DNA of 64,000 nucleotides. It comes from a virus. The stretch lies in the IMG/VR virus record IMGVR_UViG_3300027747_003534, positions 62,001 to 126,000 of that record, one strand, 5' to 3'. A program made the position numbers and the translations under genes. The notes under the pieces are model-generated. The model did not search any database and had not been told where the DNA came from. It was given only the letters and a program-made list of their open reading frames with translations. Shown in pieces: positions 53,554 to 62,500 of this stretch; position 1 is the stretch's first letter, and each line of letters starts with the position of its first letter.

Positions 53554-55203
53554 TTATGCCTCACATGATGAACAGGTTAAAATGCTTCTTGTTAATTCTT
53601 GAGCAGGATTGGATGATCTTTGATAGTAAAAAGTTTTGATACCATTTTCCCAGCCATAAATCAATAGCTCGCTCACTTCTTTAGCTGGACAATTAGGTGG
53701 AATCATTAAGTTAAGAGATATGGACTGATCTATATATTTTTGTCTTTGTATATTTTGTATCACTATTTCTTTTTGACTAATCTCACCAAAGGTTTTAAAA
53801 ATATCTTTTTCTTCTTGAGATAAGAAATCCAAATGTTGTACAGATCCTCCTCTTACTAGGATTGTCTTCCATATTTCATCATTATCTTGATCTTTATCTT
53901 TGAGGAGTTTTTTCAAATATGGATTTTTATAAGTGAAACTACCTTTAGCTAATTTTTTAACAAAGTAGTTTGAGTTTAAAGGCTCTATTGATGGACTTAC
54001 TTGTCCCAAAATAAAAGAGCTAGATGTAGTTGGAGCCACAGATAGAGTGGTAACGTTTCTTCGACCATATCCTTTTAATAATTCTGGCTCTCCAAATTTT
54101 TCAGCTAATTCAAAAGAAGCTTTGTCTGCTTTGTCTCTTATTATTTTCCATATTGACGCATTTAAACTTTTAGCTTTCATAGATTCAAAAGATATCATCT
54201 TATATTGAAGTAGAGAATGCCAGCCAAGAGCACCCATACCTAAAGCTCTTTGTGTCCTAGCAAAATTATGTGCAGTTGCCATAAATGGAATATCTTTAGT
54301 CTTTTGTATGAATTCTTCATTTACTGCATCTAGAAAATAAACTAATGTCTCTACTGCATCAGTTTTTTCTATTTCATCCCAATGTAATAAATTTAAAGAA
54401 GATAGCACACAAACAAATGAATTATTTTCATCAGAAGCTAATTCGATTTCTGAACATAGATTAGAGCTTTTAATAATGAGATTTTTATCTTTATATACTT
54501 GTGGAGCTTCCTTATTTACTGTGTCTGTAAACATAATATAAGGATAGCCTGTTTCAAATCTTTTTTGTATGATCTTGGCCCATATTTGTCTTTTTTCTTT
54601 ATCTCCAGCAAGCATCTTTTTCATCCAATCATCACCAATGGTGACTCCAATACTCATATTTTGAATACTGTGTCCCTCTGAGCGAATCTGTAAAAATTCT
54701 TCTATGTCCGAATGTTCCACTGGCAGATATGCTGCAAAAGATCCTCTTCTAGCTGATCCCTGACTTACAACTTCTGCTACTTTATCGAATAGTTCCATAA
54801 AATGAACAGGCCCACTAGATTCTCCACCAACACTTATAGAAGATCCTCTAGCTCTAAGATCACCAAAAAATCCACTTGTTCCTCCTCCAAGCTTACTCAT
54901 CATTCCTACTTCTGCAACTTTTTGTAGGATAGATTGCATTGTGTCAGAGATATAGGAATTAAAACATGATACTGGAAGACCACGAGCATTTCCAAAATTA
55001 GTCCACACAGGGGTTGCTAATGAGAAGAAGCCTCTACTCATATAGTCTTCAAATTTATCTGCAAATCCTTCAATCTTCAATATTCTTTCAGCATTCTCTG
55101 CTATGTCTCTGATTCTTTTTTCTGGAGTGCCACCTTGTTCAATATAGCCTCTCTCTAGAAAAATACGACTATGCGAATTGAGCCAATAGTACTTCTTATG
55201 CAT
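53554..55203 (-). CDS. nrdA: Ribonucleotide reductase class I, large subunit (short form)
   Basis: 549 residues, shorter than E. coli NrdA because it lacks the N-terminal ATP-cone, so it probably lacks dATP overall inhibition. Active-site elements: GLPVSCFNSYISD with the first redox cysteine, SSNLCSEIEL with the Asn/Cys/Glu of the radical site, FVCVLSSLNL with the second redox cysteine, and TFYYQRS with the radical-relay tyrosine pair. It ends in CSSCEA, the shuttle cysteines. It reduces ribonucleotides together with the small subunit encoded upstream. Confidence 0.95.
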   Translation of the reverse strand: MHKKYYWLNSHSRIFLERGYIEQGGTPEKRIRDIAENAERILKIEGFADKFEDYMSRGFFSLATPVWTNFGNARGLPVSCFNSYISDTMQSILQKVAEVGMMSKLGGGTSGFFGDLRARGSSISVGGESSGPVHFMELFDKVAEVVSQGSARRGSFAAYLPVEHSDIEEFLQIRSEGHSIQNMSIGVTIGDDWMKKMLAGDKEKRQIWAKIIQKRFETGYPYIMFTDTVNKEAPQVYKDKNLIIKSSNLCSEIELASDENNSFVCVLSSLNLLHWDEIEKTDAVETLVYFLDAVNEEFIQKTKDIPFMATAHNFARTQRALGMGALGWHSLLQYKMISFESMKAKSLNASIWKIIRDKADKASFELAEKFGEPELLKGYGRRNVTTLSVAPTTSSSFILGQVSPSIEPLNSNYFVKKLAKGSFTYKNPYLKKLLKDKDQDNDEIWKTILVRGGSVQHLDFLSQEEKDIFKTFGEISQKEIVIQNIQRQKYIDQSISLNLMIPPNCPAKEVSELLIYGWENGIKTFYYQRSSNPAQELTRSILTCSSCEA

Positions 55204-55222
55204 TATCTAAATTCCGTTCTAA

Positions 55223-55300
55223 TTAAAAAAGATCCGTAACATCAAAACTTTGGGCCGATTTTGCATATTCTACTGGTCTACTATGAAAAAAGTCAGTCAT
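55223..55300 (-). CDS. nrdB: C-terminal tail of ribonucleotide reductase small subunit, in a separate frame
   Basis: 25 codons. The start ATG overlaps the stop of the small-subunit frame as ATGA. The sequence begins MTDFFHSRPVEYAK and ends FDVTDLF, which matches the usual C-terminal end of phage and bacterial R2 proteins (a DFF-x-x-R-P element then an acidic tail ending in Asp-Leu-Phe). That tail docks R2 into the large subunit. It would be joined to the 298-residue R2 if ribosomes slipped by -1 at the stop, or expressed as a separate peptide by coupling. One missing base in the sequence would also explain it. Confidence 0.65.
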   Translation of the reverse strand: MTDFFHSRPVEYAKSAQSFDVTDLF

Positions 55301-56193
55301 ATTATTCCTAGAATTTGCTCATCAAACCATGTTGTTTGAGCAATAACCTCCTGGTCGGTTTCAAAAATGCTATCATACCCTATTTGTTTAAGTGAATCAT
55401 TCATTCTGTTTTTTATAAATTCTTTCAAAAGGTCAGAATTTAACTTTTCGTGGTCATAGCCATTAACTATCCATTCAATGATCTGGCATTCGTATTTTAC
55501 GGCATCTCTTGCTTCGTGTAAGACCTTATTTTTTAATTCATTGTCAAACAGCTCAGGGTGCTCTTGTTTAATTGTATTAATGATTTTAACACCAATAATA
55601 GCATGAAGATTTTCTTCTCTAGAAGTATATTCAACCTGTTTATTGGTATCTTTTAATAAATTTTTATACCGGCCAAAAAAACCGATAGTATAAAACTGAG
55701 AAAATAGAGCAATATTTTCAACAAATAAAGTAAATAGAATCAAAGAATAAATGAACTGTCTTTTGTTGTCATTGTGAAACTTATGAAGATGTTTTCTCAG
55801 ATAATTGACACGACCTTTAATAATGTCCAATTTTAGAATTTCATCAAAACTATCTTGAATGCCTAAGACTTCCAATAATCTTTCATATGCATCACCATGA
55901 ATAACTTCTGTATTAGCCATCACATAGCCCATATCGTTTAATGATGGGTGTGGGAGATTGTCTCCTAGTTTTGCCCAGAATTTTTTGACACTGATTTCTA
56001 ACTGGCCTATGGTGGATAACGCTCTTGTGATAATTTCTTGTTCTTGTATAGAAAGATTAACTCTAAAGTCCTGGATGTCGCTTTGAAAATTAAATTCCTT
56101 ATCGGTCCAAAATCCAGTATGCATTGCTTCTATAAATTCTTGTGTCCATGGATAATTATCTGGTTTTCTTGTAATTTGTTCTTCAAAAATCAT
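55297..56193 (-). CDS. nrdB: Ribonucleotide reductase class I, small (R2) subunit, C-terminally truncated frame
   Basis: 298 residues. Metal ligands: Glu in STIGQLEISVKKFW in the first-ligand position, ANTEVIHGDAY giving Glu, His and the radical Tyr (at the spacing of Tyr122 in E. coli), VENIALF and REENLH for the second site. So the radical site looks intact. The frame stops after TTWFDEQILGII, about 25 residues before the usual C-terminus, which is found in the next overlapping frame. Without that tail it should bind the large subunit poorly. A weak AAGGTG ribosome site precedes the ATG. Confidence 0.9.
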   Translation of the reverse strand: MIFEEQITRKPDNYPWTQEFIEAMHTGFWTDKEFNFQSDIQDFRVNLSIQEQEIITRALSTIGQLEISVKKFWAKLGDNLPHPSLNDMGYVMANTEVIHGDAYERLLEVLGIQDSFDEILKLDIIKGRVNYLRKHLHKFHNDNKRQFIYSLILFTLFVENIALFSQFYTIGFFGRYKNLLKDTNKQVEYTSREENLHAIIGVKIINTIKQEHPELFDNELKNKVLHEARDAVKYECQIIEWIVNGYDHEKLNSDLLKEFIKNRMNDSLKQIGYDSIFETDQEVIAQTTWFDEQILGII

Positions 56194-56354
56194 ATGGCAC
56201 CTTTATTAGTCGGATTATTGGAATACGTTCCATATACACCACGACTGTATCGTATACTAGAGCCTCGGGAGTCTCAGGAAAGAGAAATTTTTTTACGCTA
56301 TCATTTTGCCGAAATTGCCAGATTCTACTAAAAACACAAGGATATTATGCATAT
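56194..56354. other. Intergenic region upstream of nrdB
   Basis: One of the few long gaps (161 bases). A GTATAC palindrome and an AT-rich stretch are present, but no convincing -35/-10 pair, tRNA or terminator was seen. It may hold a promoter for the nucleotide-metabolism genes. Confidence 0.3.
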
Positions 56355-56546
56355 TTATAGATTACGCATGTCTACGTCATAGTAATGCTCATTACTCAGT
56401 AGTCCTAGTTTCGTCATCAATGAGTTTTCCAATATACGTATGAGCAAAATATCTGTCGTGGCATTATTGAAATTCGACTCTATTATTTTAGAATTTCTTT
56501 TAGGATTACAAAAAATATAAATGACATTATGATTAGTATAGTTCAT
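56355..56546 (-). CDS. Small hypothetical protein (may not be real)
   Basis: 63 residues. Its first 14 bases overlap the end of the glycosyltransferase-methyltransferase gene. The start has only a weak GGAT upstream. The N-terminal strand VIYIFCNPKRN resembles the first strand of an alpha/beta fold, but it is too short to decide. It is the only open frame in an otherwise empty 340-base stretch. Confidence 0.35.
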   Translation of the reverse strand: MNYTNHNVIYIFCNPKRNSKIIESNFNNATTDILLIRILENSLMTKLGLLSNEHYYDVDMRNL

Positions 56547-58338
56547 AAAATTGATCCAATGAGATAATATTTAATATTTCTTCTCTATTGTTGTCAAAAT
56601 ATTGCCAATTATTTTTAATGTCTTCGAACTTTAAACTATCATATATTTTCTGAGATCCTGGATGTACTATGCCTATGCCCCAATCGGTATCAATAACACT
56701 AACTTTGAGGTCTGATCTTGTACATCTTAGTTTGGCTATTGATTTCCAAACGTCACCATTCCATAATCCTGTTACACGAGGTATTGCTTGTAATTCATAT
56801 GTTGGAGGATTACAATCATGAAGAACAATAATTCCATTCTTATTAAGATGTTTAAGTGAGTTTATTATATCTTTATCAACCTGTATGGAATTATGTAATC
56901 CATCTATAAAAATAATGTCATATTTTTGATGTTCATCTATAGACAAAAAGAAATCATCAGAAGACATACAATAATTTACTTCTGGAACAACCATTCCTCC
57001 AACTTCAGATCCTGGAGATGGGTCTACACCATCTTTGTTAGCAATATCAATTTGACGAATACATAGTCCATCATTAACTCCAATTTCTAAATATGTATCA
57101 TATTGATTTTTTTTAATCAAATAATTTATTATATCCCATCTCTGTTTACTAGTTCTATTGAGATAATTATCAATAGTATATTTTTTGTCTCCAATTTTAT
57201 ATTTTTCTATTCTATCAAAATTGTTTAGTTTAATCATTAAATTATTTAGTTTATGTAATCCAATTTTATTAATTTGATGAATAATTTTTTGTATATTATT
57301 TATATTTTCTATATCTGTTGAATCAATTTTATGAAAGTCTATTATAACTATATTGGTGAGTGGATATTGTTGTAAAAAATTTATATCAGAATGAAACTTA
57401 TTTTTAAGTATTATTTTTGTATTTTGTTGTTCTTTATTGATATATTCATTAATTAGTTCTTTAGCATATGGGTCTTCAATAAAAATATTTTGTGCAAATG
57501 GTTCTAGGAATGAAACGGATTCGAGCGAGCAATTTTTAGCAACTATCGAAACATAGTATAAGCAATCTTCTGTGATAGAACCCCACTTCCTTATATAGTT
57601 TCTAATGCTATTATTTTCTATATTTTTGGTGCTATCTTTATATTCTTCAGAAAATCTAGAAGTTTTAGATATAAAATGATAACACAGAGAATCCAGGCAA
57701 GTAAAACAATCAATATTTTCCAGCATCTTTAATCTTTTAATAAAGTCATCATCTTCCCTAAAAAATGGAAAGAATAAATTATCAAATCCGTTTATTCTTA
57801 AAAAGATACTTTTTTTCAAGGCCATAAAGAAAAAAATACCTTGCTCTGTTTTATCTTTATTGTTTTCTATAGTAGATTTTGCAAAGTGTTCGAATTTTAT
57901 TCTATTAAAAGTTACTAGACTATCTCCACAATCGCAAATAATTTTTCCTGGTCTTTCATGACACCCAAAAAGAGGATGCTCAATAGTAGTATATGATACA
58001 ACATTATTTGGCGCCAAATGTTTTGATAAATTTTCTAAAAAATGAGTATACAAAATAATATCATTGTGTAAAAAAACTATATATTCTTTGGTAGCTATTT
58101 CAACAGCTTTATTATATGTATCAGAAAAAGACTTTGTTTTATCATTTCTATAGAATATTTTAACATTAAGATCTGTGAGCAAAATGTTTTCTAGCCACTC
58201 ATTTGTTCCGTCTGTTGAGTCATAACTAACAAAACATATTTCCGTGTCAGGATAAAGTTGTCTCGTTGTTGTGTAGAATAACTTTGTATAATCAAGATTA
58301 TTTTTTAAACCAACCAGTAATGAAATATTATCGATCAT
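56533..58338 (-). CDS. Fusion of GT2 glycosyltransferase and SAM methyltransferase
   Basis: 601 residues. Residues 1-260: GT2 fold, with SYDSTDGTNEWLENIL, then YIVFLHNDIILY carrying the Asp of the DXD position, and FFREDDDFIKRLKML as the acceptor-side acidic motif. Residues about 400-540: class I SAM methyltransferase, with YLEIGVNDGLCI as the glycine-rich loop, DIIFIDGLHN and GIIVLHDCNPP, the pattern of the Methyltransf_24 family. A helical linker of about 140 residues joins them. It could glycosylate and then methylate a sugar on a surface or virion component. It starts four bases after the next GT2 gene. Confidence 0.8.
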   Translation of the reverse strand: MIDNISLLVGLKNNLDYTKLFYTTTRQLYPDTEICFVSYDSTDGTNEWLENILLTDLNVKIFYRNDKTKSFSDTYNKAVEIATKEYIVFLHNDIILYTHFLENLSKHLAPNNVVSYTTIEHPLFGCHERPGKIICDCGDSLVTFNRIKFEHFAKSTIENNKDKTEQGIFFFMALKKSIFLRINGFDNLFFPFFREDDDFIKRLKMLENIDCFTCLDSLCYHFISKTSRFSEEYKDSTKNIENNSIRNYIRKWGSITEDCLYYVSIVAKNCSLESVSFLEPFAQNIFIEDPYAKELINEYINKEQQNTKIILKNKFHSDINFLQQYPLTNIVIIDFHKIDSTDIENINNIQKIIHQINKIGLHKLNNLMIKLNNFDRIEKYKIGDKKYTIDNYLNRTSKQRWDIINYLIKKNQYDTYLEIGVNDGLCIRQIDIANKDGVDPSPGSEVGGMVVPEVNYCMSSDDFFLSIDEHQKYDIIFIDGLHNSIQVDKDIINSLKHLNKNGIIVLHDCNPPTYELQAIPRVTGLWNGDVWKSIAKLRCTRSDLKVSVIDTDWGIGIVHPGSQKIYDSLKFEDIKNNWQYFDNNREEILNIISLDQFYELY

Positions 58339-58342
58339 TAAA

Positions 58343-58990
58343 TTAATCTCTGGAGATATTTATTTGGTCATACAAGGCATTTTGCATTCTTTGTTTGTCT
58401 ATATGTTTTTTATGCATAATCGCTATTTTGCTATCAGGTTCTATAATGCCGTAATTTTTAAAACCCTCTAGTCTCTCGTGTACTTTGCTGGTCCATTTAA
58501 TAGATCCATTATTTTTATAGATTCTTGGTTGATAATCTGGCCAATTTATCCAGCCATTTTCATCAATGGTCCATTTCCATTTTTGAATATCTTCTTCGGT
58601 AAGTCCATCAACAATATTTATTCGGGGCAGATATAATAAATCAATATCTTCTGTTGTTAATAAATTTCTTAGTTCTTTTAGCATCTCAGGTTTCATGGTT
58701 TCATCAGCATCAAAATTAAAAATATATTTTTGATCAGAAGAAACTTTGCTTGTCATGTAGTTTTTAAGGTTGGCAAAATTATTTTGAAAATGAAAATTAT
58801 AATAATCTGATGAATGCTGTCTACAGATTGCTTGTATTTGTTCATAATTATTTGATAATTTTTCAAATTCGTCTCTATAAGTATGAATAATAACTATTTC
58901 GTCATCAGGTTCCTTAACAGATTCTAGTATGCTTAGTAATCTAGATATTTCTTCTAATTCGTTATATACAGTAATGCAGTATGCTATCAT
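58343..58990 (-). CDS. GT2-family glycosyltransferase
   Basis: 215 residues. The N-terminus AYCITVYNELEEISRLL is the GT2 nucleotide-binding strand. KYIFNFDADETMKPEML contains the DXD metal site. LPRINIVDG and HERLEGFKNYG follow, with the His-Glu of this subfamily. The protein is compact and likely soluble. It overlaps the dCMP deaminase gene by four bases. The acceptor is unknown. Confidence 0.85.
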   Translation of the reverse strand: MIAYCITVYNELEEISRLLSILESVKEPDDEIVIIHTYRDEFEKLSNNYEQIQAICRQHSSDYYNFHFQNNFANLKNYMTSKVSSDQKYIFNFDADETMKPEMLKELRNLLTTEDIDLLYLPRINIVDGLTEEDIQKWKWTIDENGWINWPDYQPRIYKNNGSIKWTSKVHERLEGFKNYGIIEPDSKIAIMHKKHIDKQRMQNALYDQINISRD

Positions 58991-59466
58991 ATAATACTAA
59001 ACCTTTGTAGCCATAGGTTATCCATTGGAATTTTTTTAACATTAGTTTTTGACATTGAAATTAAAATTTCTCTCATTTTTCCTGTTTCTTCATTTTCGGT
59101 GATAGAACCCATTCTATCTGCTATGATAATTTCATTGACTCCAAAATTTATAATACGCTGAAGACAGTTATTGCAAGGAATGCCCGTTATATAAATCCTA
59201 CACCCGTCACCTCTTTCAGATGGATTTTGGGTAGTATTCAGTATACAATTTTCTTCTGCATGTATCATCCATTTTCTTTTTTCGTCTCTGATATGCAAAG
59301 GAATAAAGTCATTGACGGATCCTTTGATTGGACCATTGTATCCTGTGCCGATAATCTGATTATACCTATTAACTAGCACTGCTCCGTGCTTAATATCTGG
59401 ATCTTCTGACCGTATTGATACGGTAAAAGCCAGAGTCAAGAAGTATTCGTCCCAAGATGGTCTCAT
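58987..59466 (-). CDS. dCMP deaminase
   Basis: 159 residues. RPSWDEYFLTLAF is the family's usual start. GTGYNGPIKG follows the first zinc-site strand. Zinc ligands are His in MIHAEENCIL and the Cys pair in GIPCNNCLQRI, with the proton-shuttling Glu in HAEEN. It deaminates dCMP to dUMP for thymidylate synthesis; no thymidylate synthase is visible in this window. A TTGACA-N16-TATCAT promoter lies just upstream, and the predicted transcript start coincides with the ATG. Confidence 0.93.
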   Translation of the reverse strand: MRPSWDEYFLTLAFTVSIRSEDPDIKHGAVLVNRYNQIIGTGYNGPIKGSVNDFIPLHIRDEKRKWMIHAEENCILNTTQNPSERGDGCRIYITGIPCNNCLQRIINFGVNEIIIADRMGSITENEETGKMREILISMSKTNVKKIPMDNLWLQRFSII

Positions 59467-59471
59467 GAGCT

Positions 59472-59499
59472 ATGATAGGAAATCGAGTTAGAATGTCAA
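59472..59499 (-). promoter_or_regulatory. Strong sigma70-like promoter of dCMP deaminase, apparently leaderless
   Basis: TTGACA, 16 bases, TATCAT on the minus strand, in the 61-base gap after the solenoid gene. The -10 box ends six bases before the ATG, so the transcript should start at or next to the start codon, with no ribosome site. It shares spacing and boxes with the ssb promoter. Confidence 0.6.
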
Positions 59500-59527
59500 G
59501 ATTTGTATTAACACCTGACTACAATTA

Positions 59528-62500
59528 TCAAGCAGTCGGTATTCCTGACTGAAGGCTTTCTAATTTTGAATTAAAATAACTGATATCTACAGTGGCTCGA
59601 CGATCTGCTTCAAATTTATTGGGAGAAACCCATCGCCAGTAACCGTCATCAAAAAAATAATAATCATTATTAATATTAAAATATCTTGATACAGTTACGG
59701 GTCGTGTAGGATAATATGTCTCTTCCCATTCCCGTTCATTTAGAGTACATTCAGTTGAGTAGTCAATACCAACCAAAGATCCTGTACCTAATACATATCC
59801 ACAATTATAACCCATATTATTATATACATTTCCACCGATAAGACCATAATTTTGACCACCAGATTCCAGTATTACATTTTTTGATACATATCCATTGCCG
59901 ACATTACGAAGATTATCATTACTCATTATAGAATCAATTGAGGCTTGATTGTTGATGTCTAAATAATTACTCAAACTTACATCATCCATACCATTATAAG
60001 ACGCATTTGTAAAAGTAGCATCTCCTTGTATATAACCCTGATTATATGAATTATTGAAATATCCAGATCCAATAACTAATCCATAATTGTAGGATTGGCT
60101 TTTAAAAATAGCTTGCTTGCCTACTACTCCAGCTAAATTTTTTGATCCATCAGAAAACATAGCTCCTCCTTTGATATCTCCAAAGTTCAAACTATTATTA
60201 TAAAATAATCCGCTATTTGTTAAATTTCCACTATTAATACTATTATCATATAAATATGTTATTCCATTAATAATTCCAGAAATATTTTTAGAGTTGTATA
60301 GATATGAATTATTTATTACTTTTCCATAGTTTATACTATTTGATAGAAAACTACCAGAACCTCTTATAGTTCCATAGTTAATTCCAGAAACAAAATATCC
60401 GTTGCCTCCAATTGTTCCATAATTTATGGAATCATTAAATTGACTATTTTTCATCACAAATCCAGAATTTATACAATGATTAAATATCGCGCTTCCTGCT
60501 ATATTTCCAACATTAATAGCATAATCAAATACTGCTTTAATTTTATGATCTTCTCCATTTAGGGTCATTCCATTACTTAATAATATTTGGCCATAATTAA
60601 TAGAAGCATTGTAAAAATATAAAGTATTAGTATTTGGTATAGTATAACATGGCGTAAAATTTGAATAAATATTAGTATCAGGCAAACTATAACTATTAAT
60701 ATTACCATAATTTATAGAACTATTTAAAAATTCACCAAATGATATATTTCCAGAATTAATTGCGCCGTTTGAAAAAATAATTTTACCTTTTGGTATATTA
60801 GCACAATTAATACTATTTTCCGAAAAGTAAGCAATTGTAGCATGATTTGGGATTATATTATATGAAAATAACTGTCCAAAGTTTTTAGAATTATCATTAA
60901 AAATATAATCACGATAGCCTCTTAAGTTGCCTCTATTTATAGAATAGTCTTTGAATTCTATTTTATAATTGAAAATACAATATGGAGAAAAATGATCTGT
61001 ATTACAAAAAAAGTCTGATAAGAATTGCTCATTAGATCCAACAAAAACAGGATATTGTCCACTATATATTGCTACTGTAAATGTTTTATCATCAAATTTT
61101 AAATTGTTATTAATATTTATATTACCTATATTTGAACTATGATCATAAAAAGTTATATGATATGGACTAAATAGTGAGTTGTTCGTAGATAAGTCATAGA
61201 AATTTCCATCTATAATTTTTCCTTTATTAATGCTTTCATTATAAAATAATCCATACTGAACAAAGCCTTTTGTATCATTCGATGAATACCCATAAAAGCG
61301 CCCACTTTCAACAAACCCGTTGTTTTTAGATGAATCATCAAAAAAACCTTTCGACACAAATCCTTTGTCATTAACTGATTCATTGCGTAAAAAAGCTGAA
61401 AAAATTCTTCCATTATTAATAGTTTTATTATTTAAATAACCTGATCCTATATATCCATTATTTTTAGCATTATCTAATAAATGTGCAATATTAACTCTTC
61501 CATTATTAATACTATTTTCTGTAAACATAGCACCATTATTTATTTCTCCTGTATTTGAAGAATTTCCACTAAAAAGTATTCTTGTTGAAGAGATTCCAGC
61601 ATTAATTGAATTGTCATAAAATGTTAAATAGTTGCCATTTCCAAAATGGCCATTGAGTGAATTATTATAGAATAACCCAGTAGTACATGATGCTTGGTTA
61701 TTTGAATTATTATAAAACAATGCATCAAAGACCATCCCTACTCCGGAATTCTTTGAATTATTGTTAAAGACACCATGTCTTACTGTGCTATAATTTGCAG
61801 AATTATCATTAAAAATACCAGATCTACAGCTACTACTTATTAAATAAGAATCATTATAAAAATTACCAATATTTATTATCGTACTACCATCAGCAAAACT
61901 TGAATCATAAAAAACAACATCCCAGACTACTGCTGCTATATGGCTATTATTTTTAACTGTAACTAAACCAGGGGAAGATAATTCTCCTCTAATATAACTT
62001 TTATCTAATAATATAGACTTATAAGCATAAATGTATGAGCTTCCTGAAGAACCTTTAAGAACAACATTTCCACTATTAGAAATAATAGAACTGCTGTCAA
62101 CATAAACATAAGAATTATTTAGGGTTATTGTATTCTCAACATTAATAGTTCCTTTATTTTCAGCACCATCCAAAGAACATGATGATCCTAATACTATACC
62201 ACCTTTATCATTGAATGTTCCAGAATTAAAAATAGCATTATATGCTACTCCATTATTGTAGCTTCCGGAAGTAAAAAATATAGCTTGTTCATAAACTTTG
62301 CCTTCATTGTAACATCCTGAGCCTTTAAATATTGCATAGCCAACATTTCCTAAATTAATACTATCATTATAAAATGTAGCTTTGCCTACATTTCCATAGT
62401 TAGTACCATTTCCATAAAATTCAGCCTCCTCAATAGTTCCATAATTATCTCCTCCATTATCAAAAATTGCTTTTTTTACTGTTCCATAATTTATTGCTGC

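Noticed and set aside
56194-56354. A tRNA or small RNA in the gap before nrdB
   Set aside because: The CCTCGGGAGTCTCAGG region gives no cloverleaf, and no T-loop consensus was found on either strand.
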